Source of the DNA: Chlamydomonas sphaeroides
Taxonomy: Eukaryota; Chlorophyta; Chlorophyceae; Chlamydomonadales; Chlamydomonadaceae
Assembly: GCA_001662425.1 (NCBI GenBank)
Contig: BDDC01001109.1
Coordinates: forward strand, 1-33,355
Reading direction: 5' to 3'
Length of the DNA stretch: 33,355 nt
Every line of letters starts with the position of its first letter. The first letter of the stretch is position 1. A program made the translations under genes and the position numbers. The notes below the pieces were generated by a model. That model saw only the letters and a program-made list of their open reading frames with translations, was not told the origin of the DNA and ran no database searches. This document shows, one piece after another, positions 21,401 through 31,400 of this stretch.

Positions 21401-23871
21401 GGCACCTTGCTGACGTCGGCATGGCTCAACTCGCCCTCGGCCCCTCGCAGCTGTCCGAGTTCGGCGTGCTGGGCTTCGAGCTGGGCTACAGCATGGAGAG
21501 CCCCAACAGCCTGGTGCTGTGGGAGGCGCAGTTCGGCGACTTCTCCAACGGCGCGCAGGTGGGGGCAGGGCCGGGGACTGGCGCAGCGGAAGGGACCGTG
21601 ACGAGGCATGGGTGGCATTGCCGGCGCGCTGTGCAGTGCGTGGGCTGGTGGGTGGATTGACAATCGACGCTGCGCCCTCGCGACTGCAGATCATCTTTGA
21701 CCAGTTCCTGTCCTCTGGCGAGGCCAAGTGGCTGCGCCAGTCGGGCCTGGTGTGCCTGCTGCCGCACGGCTACGACGGCCAGGGCCCCGAGCACAGCAGC
21801 GCGCGCCTGGAGCGCTTCCTGCAGGCGAGCGCCGGGGCCGGGGCGGGGCAGCGCCTTCGGGGAAGGGGAGTGCCGGAGTGCCTCGGTCGCGTGCCTGGCC
21901 AGCGCAACCCACCGCGTGACAAGGTTTGCCGCTGTCCTGTCATCCCGTCGACCCCTTTCTGTCCTCCCTGCAGATGTGCGACGAGAACCCGTACGAGATC
22001 CCCGACCACGACGAGGCGCAGTGGTTCTCGGGAGGCCACCTGGGCACGCAGATCCAGCGCGCCAACTGGCAGGTGCGGCGGCCCGAACCATGCGTTCGAG
22101 GCGCGAGCCACGGGTCGACTCCGGCCACCCACGCGCCCGTTGTAGTGGGCTGTTTGCTGACGGCACCATAATTCCCTCCCCTTCCTTCCCAACGGCAGGT
22201 GGTCAACTGCACCACGCCCGCCAACTACTTCCACGTGCTGCGCCGCCAGGTGCGGTCCGCGGCGAGGCATCGGGCAATCCGGGCCTGGAGATGCTGTGCC
22301 GACCCATGCTGCCATGTGTGCCTTTCAGCGTTCCGTCGGGTGCCCAGCCTCGCACCGCAAGCCATAACCAACACGCGCGACCTGCTCGGTACCCCACTCG
22401 GTGCGCGCTCCGCCGCTGTGTCCGTGCCTGTGCAGGTGCACCGCCAGTTCCGCAAGCCGCTCATCGTCATGAGCCCCAAGAACCTGCTGCGCCACCCCAA
22501 GTGAGTGGCCACGGGTCCGACCTGCGCGGGGCCCATGGCTGGGCGGCGCCTCGCTCCTACGCCGCGTGTGCCCCGCACCTCGTGGCATGACCTCGTGACC
22601 TCACATCGTTCCTCCTGCTTTTGCTCCCTCTCGTCCTCCTCCTCCTCCTCCTGCTCCTCCTGCTGTACAGGTGCAAGTCGCCGCTCAACGAGTTTGACGA
22701 CCAGCCCGACGACGCCAACATCGTGGGCGTGCGCTTCAAGCGCATCATCATGGACGACACCGGTGAGCGCGCTGTCGGGCTGCTGTACCGGTGTACCGGT
22801 GTTAATTGCTACCCCCGCAGCGTCGATTGGCCGGTGTCACATGCATGAGCGTGCTGCCGCTGACCACCGCTTGTTGCGTTGCCGCCTCAGGCCTGCTGCC
22901 CAAGGACCGCGGCCCGCGGCCGCCCGCGGAGCCCGACGTGAAGCGCGTCGTCTTCTGCAGCGGCAAGGTCTTCTACGACCTGCACGCCGAGCGCGAGAAG
23001 CAGGGCAAGGCGAGTTGGGAGTGCTGTGCCGCGACGTCCAGGAACGGAATGGGCGCGCGGCCTGGGCTGCTTATGCGCGCAGGCTTGCTGTCGCTTGCAC
23101 TTTGGGCGGCGCAGACCCTCCTTCCACGCTACAGGGCTCCTGTGTGCTGCTGTGTGCCCGACCTGGCTCGGCTGCACGTGCTGCCACTGTGCCACTGACC
23201 CGGTCGCCTGGCGCTTGCCTGCTTGCGCTGCTGTGCTTCCCGCACCACAGGAGGGCCAGATCGCCATCGTGCGCGTGGAGCAGCTGGCGCCCTTCCCCTT
23301 CGACCTGATCCGCCGCGAGATCCGGCGCTACCCCAACGCGCAGGTGCGGTGCTGAAAGGCCTCACACGTGCAAAAGAGTCGCTGGCCTAGCTGCTGAGCT
23401 TTGGTCCTGGACCGGCCTTCCCCTCACACCTCGCGGCAACACCTCCCGCCCTTCCTCGTCCCTCATCCCCTTCTGCAGATGCTGTGGTGCCAGGAGGAGC
23501 CCATGAACATGGGCGCCTACCTGCACGTGCAGACGCGCTTCGACACCTGCCTGAAGGAGGAGGGCAAGCCCATGATGGGCCGGTGAGCCAGGCCGCCTGC
23601 CTGCCTGCCTGCCTGCCAGCTCCATGGCAGCACCTACCTGACCCCGCCGCAGACCTCGCTGGCGCTCCGCCACCACGTCCTCCCTCCGGCTGCCGCCTCA
23701 TGCCGCCCCGCCCCGTGCCGCCGCCCGCCCCTTTCCCCCTCCCGCAGCATGCCCTACGCGGGCCGGCCGCCCATGGCCGCCACCGCGACGGGCTTCGGCG
23801 CCGTGCACGCCCGCGAGCAGGCCAAGCTCATCAACGACGCCCTGGACACCAGCTACACCATGCCCTGGTAA
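15418..23871 (+). CDS. OGD1: 2-oxoglutarate dehydrogenase E1 component, mitochondrial
   Basis: Thiamine-diphosphate E1 of the 2-oxoglutarate dehydrogenase complex; decarboxylates 2-oxoglutarate in the mitochondrial TCA cycle and passes succinyl groups to E2. Exons: 15418-15694, 15958-16106, 16274-16386, 16722-16839, 17079-17144, 17284-17491, 17650-17738, 17942-18108, 18360-18510, 18711-18860, 19082-19183, 19322-19390, 20097-20276, 20552-20645, 20836-20979, 21225-21298, 21451-21558, 21690-21824, 21974-22072, 22199-22249, 22436-22500, 22671-22762, 22891-23009, 23251-23343, 23479-23582, 23748-23871. Product 1046 aa, normal for the family. An Arg/Ala-rich presequence (1-45) precedes the E1 N-terminal helix (YLEELEERYHKDPASVD). 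HRGRLNVLANV starts at 309; the TPP site runs from GDGAF (411) to NN (444-445). The pyrimidine-binding domain shows LSGQDVERGTFSHRH and GPEHSSARLERFL; the C-terminal domain shows WCQEEPMNMGAY. Introns after 21824 and 23009 have GC donors. TGTAA follows at 24554. Confidence 0.97.
18070..18205 (+). repeat. Partial tandem duplication of an OGD1 exon end into its intron
   Basis: The end of the exon at 17942-18108 (cgtggtgctggg, 18070-18081, through aagcag) recurs at 18155 in the next intron with an 85-base offset. The match continues past the donor (gcgaggc-c/t-ggg). In the intronic copy the GGGTGAGC donor has become GATGCGC, so it cannot act as an exon end. It is a decayed duplication. Confidence 0.8.
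21825..21973 (+). other. GC-AG intron in OGD1 (first)
   Basis: The exon must end at CTGCAG (21824), because conserved OGDH sequence continues from FLQ directly to MCDENP at 21974. The following bases are GCGAGC, a GC donor matching the consensus otherwise. No GT donor is nearby that would avoid about 15 foreign residues. Confidence 0.85.
23010..23250 (+). other. GC-AG intron in OGD1 (second)
   Basis: The exon ends at GGCAAG (23009), followed by GCGAGT. The protein resumes with EGQIAIVRVEQL at 23251 after a CACCACAG acceptor. As with the intron at 21825, the donor differs from consensus only at its second base. Confidence 0.85.
23597..23616 (+). repeat. CTGC tetranucleotide repeat in an OGD1 intron
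   Basis: About five tandem units of CTGC lie in the last OGD1 intron. It is a simple sequence repeat with no sign of function. Confidence 0.6.
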
Positions 23872-24553
23872 GGGCACAGGAGCGAAGGAGGCAGATTGCG
23901 CCGCGGTGGAGGACATGGAGGTGCTGCGGTTCGGCAGCGGCAGGTGCGGGCGATGAGGCACGGGTACTCGGCGCCGTCGCGAGCGACCGCCGTGAGCCGT
24001 TCGACCGAGCAGCCTTGAGCCCCACTGCAGCATCGCAGCGCCCGGGCTTGCCTGGCGAAGCCGCTGTCTTGAGGGTACGGGCCTTCGTCGCGTGGTGCGC
24101 GTGGAGTGCCATACGGCCAGCGGGAGGTGCACGCATGGCGTGTCACGCAACGGCTTAATCAGAACTGGGTTTGTAGCGTTTGGTGTGGTTCGGTGTGGTT
24201 GGGTGTGGGACGGCCTGCGCGGCTAGAGCGGCTGCATTGGTCCGAGAAGCGCGGCGCTGAGGGTGCACGCGTGGCGTGTTGCGAGCGGGACTCAGGGGCG
24301 CGGCGGCGCATGCCGCAGCGCCGGAAGCGTGGCTGGCGAGGATGTGGGTTTGGCGGCTGGACATGCCCCGGCCTGGTGCTGGGAACGGCTTACCGGTACT
24401 GCATGCGCACATTCTTTCGGTGTCATTGCTGCGGCGGTTGCGGCAGCTTGCGCCTGCGCTGCTGCTTGCGGCAGCAGGTAGGTAGCGCCAGCACTTTCTG
24501 ATGGGGTAGCTGGGCCTTGCGCGCTGTGCGTGTGTCCACTTACACGGCGAGTG

Positions 24554-24558
24554 TGTAA
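24554..24558 (+). terminator. TGTAA polyadenylation motif of OGD1
   Basis: TGTAA, the usual volvocine polyadenylation signal, occurs 683 bases after the OGD1 stop codon, a common 3' UTR length in these algae. It is the first such motif I found on the plus strand after the stop. Confidence 0.6.
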
Positions 24559-24574
24559 AGCGTTCGTCCTGCTC

Positions 24575-25815
24575 GTGCCCCCTGCACGCATTGGGCAGTG
24601 CGGCTCGCGGCACAAACCTTGCGCGAGCTGTGCATGTCCACTCGCGAGCCCTAAAGCGCTGGCGTCCGAACCGTTGTGAGTGAACTCAGCGAAGCCAGCA
24701 GACGGCCGTGTTCCTGCGTTCAGCTACTACCGGTAATTGATTCCCAAGTCCTACCGCTAGCAGGCGGTGCAGGCGAGAGGTGAGTCTGCTGCCACGAGGA
24801 AAGGCAACCGATGTGCGAGCACTACGGAGCACTGGACACATGGCCGTACCACGCGCTGAAGTGTTCAAGGGGCGGCCACTCATAAATTAGAAAAGCGGAG
24901 CGGAGCGGATGACCGTGCTCGTGGCTGTCATGGGCGCACAAACCAACTGTTTGCACCAAGTGCATACTTCGTGCTTGCGCTGCCTTGGCGCCCGAGTCGA
25001 ACGGCTCGTGCCCCTCGAGGGGCGAGCCAACCCATGTATAGCGCCTAAAGCGCCCACTGCCGCACAGATTTTCCCCCTTTGACTTCGTTCTAGCTTGTTA
25101 TAATCGTGCCGCCATTGCCGTGCATGGACGACTTCAACTCCTTCGCGGCGCACATGACTGACTAACACCATGGACGCTGCGGAGTCTGACCTGCCCAGGG
25201 ACGCGGACAGGTAATGTCGTAGGATCCCGTGCGATGCCTGCCGTGTGCCCGAGTTGAAATGTGTTGCTGCCCCGGGGCGGCAGCTGTGCCCCTTCGCGCG
25301 CCTGCTCTGGTTCGGTGCGCGGCTGCCTGTGGCATGTGCTGGCTCGCGTTGCGTTCAGGAGTCCGGCTTCCGAGTCCGGCCTGTCTTGGTCCGGGGGTTC
25401 CTTGTGACTTGCTGGGGGCGGCCGGAACGGGTCAGCGGTCAGCCTGTTCGCCACCATGCGGAGCTGGTCTGTGGTCACGTCTCCTTGCGGGACGTTACGT
25501 GAGGCCAGGGCTTGTCGCTTCCTGGGGCTTGCCGCTGGCGGTCGTGCGTCAAGGGGCCCAGGTGGCTTTGCCTCCCGCTGCGGCCCCCTGCTCAACTGTA
25601 CGCCTTCTTTCCTACCGCGGCCCTGCCAGCCTGCAGCAACCGCATGGTGCCAGCAGCCTGCCACTACATGCGCACAGGAGCGCCTTGCTCGGAGCAGCCG
25701 GCGTCGCCCTGTACGTTCGTACGTCATCCTTTCTCTGATCCCTGCGTGCCTTCCGGCCGGCAACACCGCGTGCACACTGCCGCACAGGCGTCCGCCCTCA
25801 CCCAGGCACTCGCCG
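24575..25815. other. Gene-free stretch between two convergent 3' ends
   Basis: About 1.2 kb lies between the inferred 3' end of OGD1 and that of the minus-strand gene ending at 26314. A TATAAT-like run (about 25098) precedes a short ATG frame (25170-25210) that ends at a GTAATG donor-like site. I could not find downstream exons that join it, so no gene is called. Longer open frames here carry no domain. Confidence 0.45.
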
Positions 25816-25830
25816 CCGCTAAACGAAAAG

Positions 25831-25835
25831 TTACA
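25831..25835 (-). terminator. TGTAA polyadenylation motif of the SLOG-like gene
   Basis: TTACA on the plus strand reads TGTAA on the minus strand, 479 bases after the stop codon at 26314. The spacing suits a volvocine 3' UTR. It supports the end of the minus-strand gene and its convergent arrangement with OGD1. Confidence 0.6.
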
Positions 25836-26313
25836 GAGGTGTGGCGACAACTAGCAGCGACACATTGGGCCAGAACTTCTGCTCTCGTATGGGCTGCCTG
25901 CCGAACACCCTTTGGCTCCCGTACCTCTCCCATATCCCCTCAGCGCGGTCAGCTGCCTTCTGTCCCCAGCGGCCGCTGCCGCCACCGCTGCCGCCTGCTG
26001 TGGGGTCCGGGCGTCCGGCGGAGGATGCTGCACATCGTCCGGGTGCTGCTCGCTCGGCCACTTCTCCTCATCGTCCGGATGCCGCCGCTGCCAGCCGTCG
26101 CGAAGCCACGCCTCAGCATGCGCCGTTGGCCCTGCTCCTTGCAGAGCCTCACCCCCCTGACGCGGCGGCGCCGCGCCCGCTTCCGGCTCGGTGGTCCCGG
26201 CTCCGCCGCCGTCACCGTAGCGCGCGTCAGCGCTGTGCGGCCGCCCGAGCCCCTCGTCCCTGGCCGGCGGTCAGCCTCCTCTGTCAGCGTGCTCGGCTGC
26301 CTCTCCCCGCACG

Positions 26314-28223
26314 CTACATCAGTCCCGCCGCAACCGCCACCGGCCGCCCATCCTGCAGCCTCCCTTCCACCCACTCGTGCACGGGGCCGTACGTAGAGCC
26401 GTAGGCCTCGGGGTTGCCCGCGCGGCTCGGCACGTACAGCCACGGCAGTCCGATGCGGTCGGCGTACTGTGGCAGGGGGCCAGGAGGTGGACCGGTTGGG
26501 TTTGGGCTGGGTGTGGGCAGATGGACCGGCGGCCACCCCCGCCAATCGCTTGCGACAGATCTGTTCTCTACTTCTCTTGCAGTTGGCTGGATGGAGCTAG
26601 CGCCCAGAAGGCGGGCTGGGAGGCCCCCACCTGAAGCTCCTGGTTCGCTACGCCGCCGCCTCCCGCTGCGATGACCCCCTTCAGCAGACGCTGGCCGTCC
26701 GAGTCCCTGCGAGGCGCGTGTGGCGCGCAATTGTCATGGTCATGTGGCATCCCCCTGCCGCACCGCAGTCTAGCCCATAGGCCACGCCAGCGGCAGTCGG
26801 CGCAGCGACGGCGGGGTCGTGCGCGTCCGCGGTCGCGCCACCTGGGCTGCCGAGGTGCCCAGCCGCCTGCCTGCCTGCTGCAGCGCCCGCGGCCTCGCTC
26901 ACGCTTGCACCTTCCGGCGCCCCGCCCGGCCGCAGGGACCTCAAGCCAGCAACATCCTGCTGGCACGAACCCGGCATGAACCGGCTCGCACGGATGGCAG
27001 TACTGCAGCTGTCGCAGGCCTCGCATGTAATGCACCCACCGGCTGACCAGCTCTGACGCCAGGTAGATGCGCGAGCCACCCACCGGCACACCTGCGGCAC
27101 GAGAGGCATGAGCGGGGCTCGGGTCAGCGCGAGGCGGTGCGGTGTGGCTCGGTTCAGCCCAGCGCCGCTCGGAAATCTGTGAAGCGGTGCTGCTTGGTGC
27201 GGTGTTATTATCAGTGAGGTGTGGTGCTATGGGGCGCAGCATGGTAGGGGTAGGGCAGGGCGGCAAGGTGCGGCTCAGTCCGGCTCGCTCATCAGCGTGG
27301 CGCGGTGTGGTGCTGTGCGTGCTGCTCGACGCTGTGCCGCTCGTTGCATAGCAGCGCGGTGCTGCGCGACGCAGGGTTGGGGCAGGTCAGCACGGTAAAG
27401 CATGGCCCAACTCCGCTTGGCGCGGCTTGGCGCGGCGCGACGCCGTCGAGGACGGCCACGTCTGGTGCTGTCCAGTGCGGTGTGCGGCGCGGCGCGGTGT
27501 GGAGGGGCGCAGGGCAGCACGGTGATGTCCCAGCCTGGCTTGGCTCGGCTTGGCGGGCCGCGGCATGTCGTGGCGCGGTGTTGCTCGGTGCGATGTGGCA
27601 CGGCGCTTTGGGTGGGATTGTGTGGCACAGGACGTGCGACGACGCGGGGTGAAGCAGCGCGGCACTGCAAGGGGCGGCACGGGGCCGCGCACCGTGCGGG
27701 ATGTGACGGTGTGGTGCTGCAGGGCTTCGTTCTGCACCCCACTAGCCCCAGGCACACGTCGAGGTGCCCTGATCACCGTTGCGCGTGCCGCCGTACAGCA
27801 CAGCGCCGTCCTCGAGCTGCTGCTCCGGCACGTAGTGGTACTGCGTGTGCGCATCCGGCGTGCCGGCGGACTGCACGGCCAGCAGGTCGGCGCCGTGCTC
27901 CTCCTGCAGTCGCTTCATGAGCCAGCCCAGGTCATGCGCATCGGGCCTAGCGATGTCGCCCCCGTACAGGGCGAGCCAGCGCTTGCCGGGAGGCAGCGAC
28001 TGCTTGATGCGGGTCAGGGTGGGCTCCAGCGCAGCGATGACCTCGTCCGTGTCCGCATAGCGAGCGCGCTCGCCGTAGCCGAGGAATAGGTAAACCTGCC
28101 GACGACCGCAATGTCAGCGCTAACTTCAGGTACGTAAGGTCAAAGAGACAGATGCCCGCCCACCTGTTGGTATTCACGGGCTGTTGACAGCACTTCACCT
28201 AACAAAGCTAGTTGTCGGCTCAT
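26314..28223 (-). CDS. Small Rossmann-like (SLOG/LOG-like) protein of unknown function
   Basis: Not recognised as a named family. Exons (minus): 28223-28164, 28095-27777, 27091-27004, 26706-26631, 26466-26314; phases agree and give 231 aa. The chain is soluble, with no signal peptide or membrane segment. Two parts look like a Rossmann-type nucleotide-binding fold: KRWLALYGGDIARPDAHDLG followed by a helix and a strand (ADLLAVQ), and KGVIAAGGGGVANQELQ, then a helix and the strand LPWLYVPSRAG. A glycine run followed by an Asn/Glu-containing helix is reminiscent of the SLOG superfamily (LOG-type and nucleotide-sensor proteins), but the PGGxGT(x)E motif of true LOG enzymes is absent. The C-terminal YGSTYGPVHEWVEGRL looks conserved-like. 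The gene lies head-to-head with the NLR-like gene, 178 bases apart. Codon use is that of a real gene. Function is open; a link to the neighbour is inference. Confidence 0.72.
27120..27730. repeat. Degenerate GCGGTG/GGCTTGGC-rich intron sequence
   Basis: Most of the second intron of the SLOG-like gene (27776-27092) consists of irregular short units such as gcggtgtggtgct and ggcttggcgcgg. It is biased to G and T on the plus strand, with no clean period. Open frames across it come from this bias, not from coding sequence. Confidence 0.5.
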
Positions 28224-28253
28224 TGCTACGGCGTGTGTGACTGGCTTGTGTCT

Positions 28254-28261
28254 TGACGTCA
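28254..28261. promoter_or_regulatory. TGACGTCA palindrome in the shared promoter
   Basis: A perfect bZIP/CRE-type palindrome lies 30 bases before the SLOG-like start codon and 140 bases before the NLR-like one. Being symmetrical, it could serve both directions. Role inferred only. Confidence 0.45.
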
Positions 28262-28340
28262 TCGGTTATGCGACGGTGCCAGCCCGAGAGCCCGTACACC
28301 GTTCCCAATTTTCGCAGCCGTTGCACTACGAAGAACGCAC

Positions 28341-28380
28341 ATGACTCTTCGCTGAGTTGATGATTGCTGCCATGCCGTGA
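28341..28380 (+). promoter_or_regulatory. Two mini upstream open frames before the NLR-like start
   Basis: ATG frames of four (28341-28355) and six (28360-28380) sense codons, each closed by TGA, lie just before the main ATG at 28402. The second is in frame with the main start, and its stop fixes 28402 as the first usable ATG. They matter only if transcription starts upstream of them. Confidence 0.4.
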
Positions 28381-28401
28381 CCAGAGCAAAACCTCGTGAG
28401 A

Positions 28402-31400
28402 ATGGGCTGCGGAGCTTCGAAGAGCGTGGATAGCGTGCCTGCATCTCAGCCTCAGCCGTCGTCAACTGTGGTGACAGATGTCAGCGCGGCATTGCCAGAG
28501 GCCCCGCAGGCAGATATCAGCCTGGCCGATGCCATTGCCCGCTTTGACGAGGTGAGCGCGCCCGAACGCGCGCGCAGGGCAGGCAGATACCAGTTGAGCT
28601 GAATTTGACATGGTCAGGCAATCGGCCGGCGGGCAGCGTCCAGCGTCGAGTTGCCAAGACAGGCCTGAACGGAGTCCCGACGCACCCCGCACTTTCCCGG
28701 CTCCGCCAACTGCGTCCAAAAAACGCCGCTGTCCTGTTTAGTGCCCCACTCGATCCCCACGCAACGGACCCACAATCCCTCCTCTATTGGCGCCCCCCCC
28801 CGGCATCAGGCAGAGAGACAAGGCGGGATCCGGCAGTGGTGTAGTGCCGAACCCCGCTGAACCCATCCCGCCCGCCTTTTCGCCCCCGCAGCTGACCGGC
28901 AGCCTAGAGGTGGCATGGGCACCCGACGGCGCTGTCGACTCAGTCCTCCAGTGCCTGGACAAGTGGGGCGACAGCATCAGCTTTGTGCTGGGCATTGCCA
29001 TCCCGCCGCCCGGCGGCCAGGTGGTGGGAGCGGTCATCGGCATCGCTGCTGCCGCCGCCAGCTGCTTTGCCAACCGCAAGAACTGCCTCAGGTGCGTGGT
29101 GTGACCCGTGCTCACGTCACGTGGTTCTGGAACACCCATCCTCTACGCCCGCCCGCCCCGTCCCGGCCGTAACCGCCCATTCTCGCATGCCTTCCCCTCC
29201 GCCGACCTTCAGCCTCCCACCCCAGCCCCCTTCCCAGTCGCCACCCTCCTGCGCGACCGCCCCTGTCGCAATCCCCAGCTGCCCTTGCTATCACGCCTCC
29301 CGCCCCCCATCTACCCCACCCCAGGCTAGCGGCGCAGGGCTGCGAGGCGGGCCGCAACCTTCTGGAGAACCGCGAGGCTCTGTCCAGGGGCTCGGAGAAC
29401 ATCCAGCGGCAGCTAGCGCTGGTGGAGCAGTGCGTCAAGGACATCGCAGAGTATGTGGGACGCTTCAGCGGTGCGTGCCGGCGCGTCTGGCCCTGGGCAG
29501 TACCGGTACGGCGCACCCCTCCTCCGCATGCTTGCGCCCCTGCACTGAGCGGGACTAGCGGGACCGAGCAGGCGGCCAGCGCAGCTTCTGGTCGGTCGAC
29601 AGCTCAACCAAGCCTGAGGGCCGAGCCAGCCGCCTAGCGTCTGTGGCTGCGCTAGGGTCCGCCTATCTAGGCGGGGCCGTCCTCCAAAGGAACGACGGCG
29701 GTTGAACATCCAATCCCTCTCCCCGTAGCTTGGCACACGGCAGTCGCCGCGACACCCCGGACCGCCGCACTCGGCGGCAGCTTGCTCCTCGCCCTCACAC
29801 CCGGGCTCCGGCGGCACCCCCGCAGGCAAGAACTGGCTTCAGGAGGTGGTTGGGCTGCCGGCCGCTGTGCGGGACTGCCAGCTGCTGTCGGACGCGCTGG
29901 CCGAGGCGGTGGCGCAGCTGCAGCTAGGCACGTCCACAGCCACCTACGCACGCGTGCAGGTGCTGGCACAGCGCGCGTTCCAGGTGCGGCACAGCGCAGC
30001 CTCAGCCTGTCCCCCAACCTCCGTTGGTGCAGCACCGTGACGAAACGACGAGCAGTCCGGCAGCCGCACGGCGCGACCTGTGCCCCGAGCCCCCGCGCAC
30101 TGGGCGAGACGCGGCATGTCGTGTCGTGTGTTTCTCGGCACCGGCCACCCAGCGCCTACCTGCCCCACGGCCTGCAAGGCCTACCCCCCCGCGCCACCAC
30201 CAGCTGTGCGGAGGGTACCGGAGCACCGAAACCCATCCCTACCGCGGGTGTGCCGCAGACGGACGAGGCGGACCGCAGGCTGGCTGCCGAGCTCGAGGCG
30301 GCGCTGGCCGAGGGCGGCAGCATGGAGGCGGTCATGCGCGACTCGCAGCGCTTCTCGGTGCTGGCACAACACCTGCGCGGCAGCGAGAAGCTGCTGGCCG
30401 AGTTCATGCGCGCTCAGCTGCGGCTGACAGAGGGGCTGCAGGAGGAGCAACGCAACGGCGCTCACAAGATCATCAAGCAGCCCATGCTGCGGGTGCGCCC
30501 GGGTCGCGCCTGTGCGGGCGGGATGGCATGCGCGGGGTTGCACTGGGGAGTGCTGCTGCGAGCACGCTGCCCGGGCTCGCGCACGTCACACGAGCCGTGA
30601 GTGTGTGGAGGAGCAGCCGTGTCTCGGGCGCCACCGACTGACCTTGCCCGCCCTCCCATCCCCCTTGCTCGCTGCCACACCATCCAGGCGTTCTGGCGCA
30701 CCTATTTCACAACGGCCTTCAAGGTGCGCGCCCCCTCACGGCCCGCGGTTGGGCCGCTCACGCCCGGCGCGGGCGGGTGCCGTGAGCGCTTCGCCTCCAC
30801 TCAGCCCACTGCCTCCGCGCTCACTCGGCCAGCCCCACGGCCCGCCGCAGGTCGACTGGCACGTCTTCTGGGGCGCGTTTCCCACGGAGTTCCCCGGGCC
30901 GGAGAAGGAGCCCCTGGCGCAGCTGCTGAGCAACGATGACATCAAGTGAGCTGCTGCGGGGGAGTGAGCTGCGGGGGCCGTGGCGCCGTGACGCTGTGCG
31001 GCATGCCGGCTGATGCCAGGGCGTCAGCCGTCAGGGCTGCAGCCGCAGTATCAGGCCACCGCCGGCTGGAGTATTCCAGGCCCGCTCAGCGCTCGCTGCC
31101 CCTGTCATGTGCGGCGGCCCTGCCGCTCCCAGGCTGTCCTTCCAGGCAGCGGTCGACCAGCACGATGCGGAGACCATTAGCGTGCAGGAGGTACGGCACC
31201 TGCCGTACAGTCGCACATAGCATGGCCGGGCTGGACGCTGTCCCGTGGCCGCCTCCGCTGTTGCATCTCGTGGCTGTCCCTTACTTGTCCGAGCAGATCG
31301 CGGGCGCGTTCAGCGAGGACGACGACCTGGTGCAACGAGTCAAGAGCCTGCTGGAGGCCGCCCCCAAGCCGGGCGCCGCGGCGCGCTGCTGGCTGCCGCA

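Larger units (their letters stand above)
28224..28401. promoter_or_regulatory. 178-bp head-to-head promoter of the SLOG-like and NLR-like genes
   Basis: Only 178 bases separate the two start codons, so both genes must share or overlap promoters unless transcription begins inside the neighbour. There is no clear TATA box. A TGACGTCA palindrome lies at 28254-28261, close to the SLOG-like start. On the NLR side two short upstream frames precede the start codon. Confidence 0.65.

Noticed and set aside
25170..25210. Possible first exon on the plus strand with a TATA-like run upstream and a GTAATG donor
   Set aside because: No acceptor and following exon could be found that give a sensible protein; it would also run into the 3' UTR of the minus-strand gene.
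25134..25850. 238-codon minus-strand open frame between OGD1 and the SLOG-like gene
   Set aside because: No domain, Arg/Pro/Ala-rich composition typical of GC-rich non-coding sequence, and the polyadenylation motif of the neighbouring gene lies inside it.
25841..26404. 188-codon plus-strand open frame
   Set aside because: Antisense to the 3' UTR and last exon of the SLOG-like gene, low-complexity Pro/Ala/Arg composition.
27275..27854. Open frames across the repeat-rich intron of the SLOG-like gene
   Set aside because: They arise from degenerate short repeats lacking stops, and conserved-looking sequence exists only in the flanking exons.
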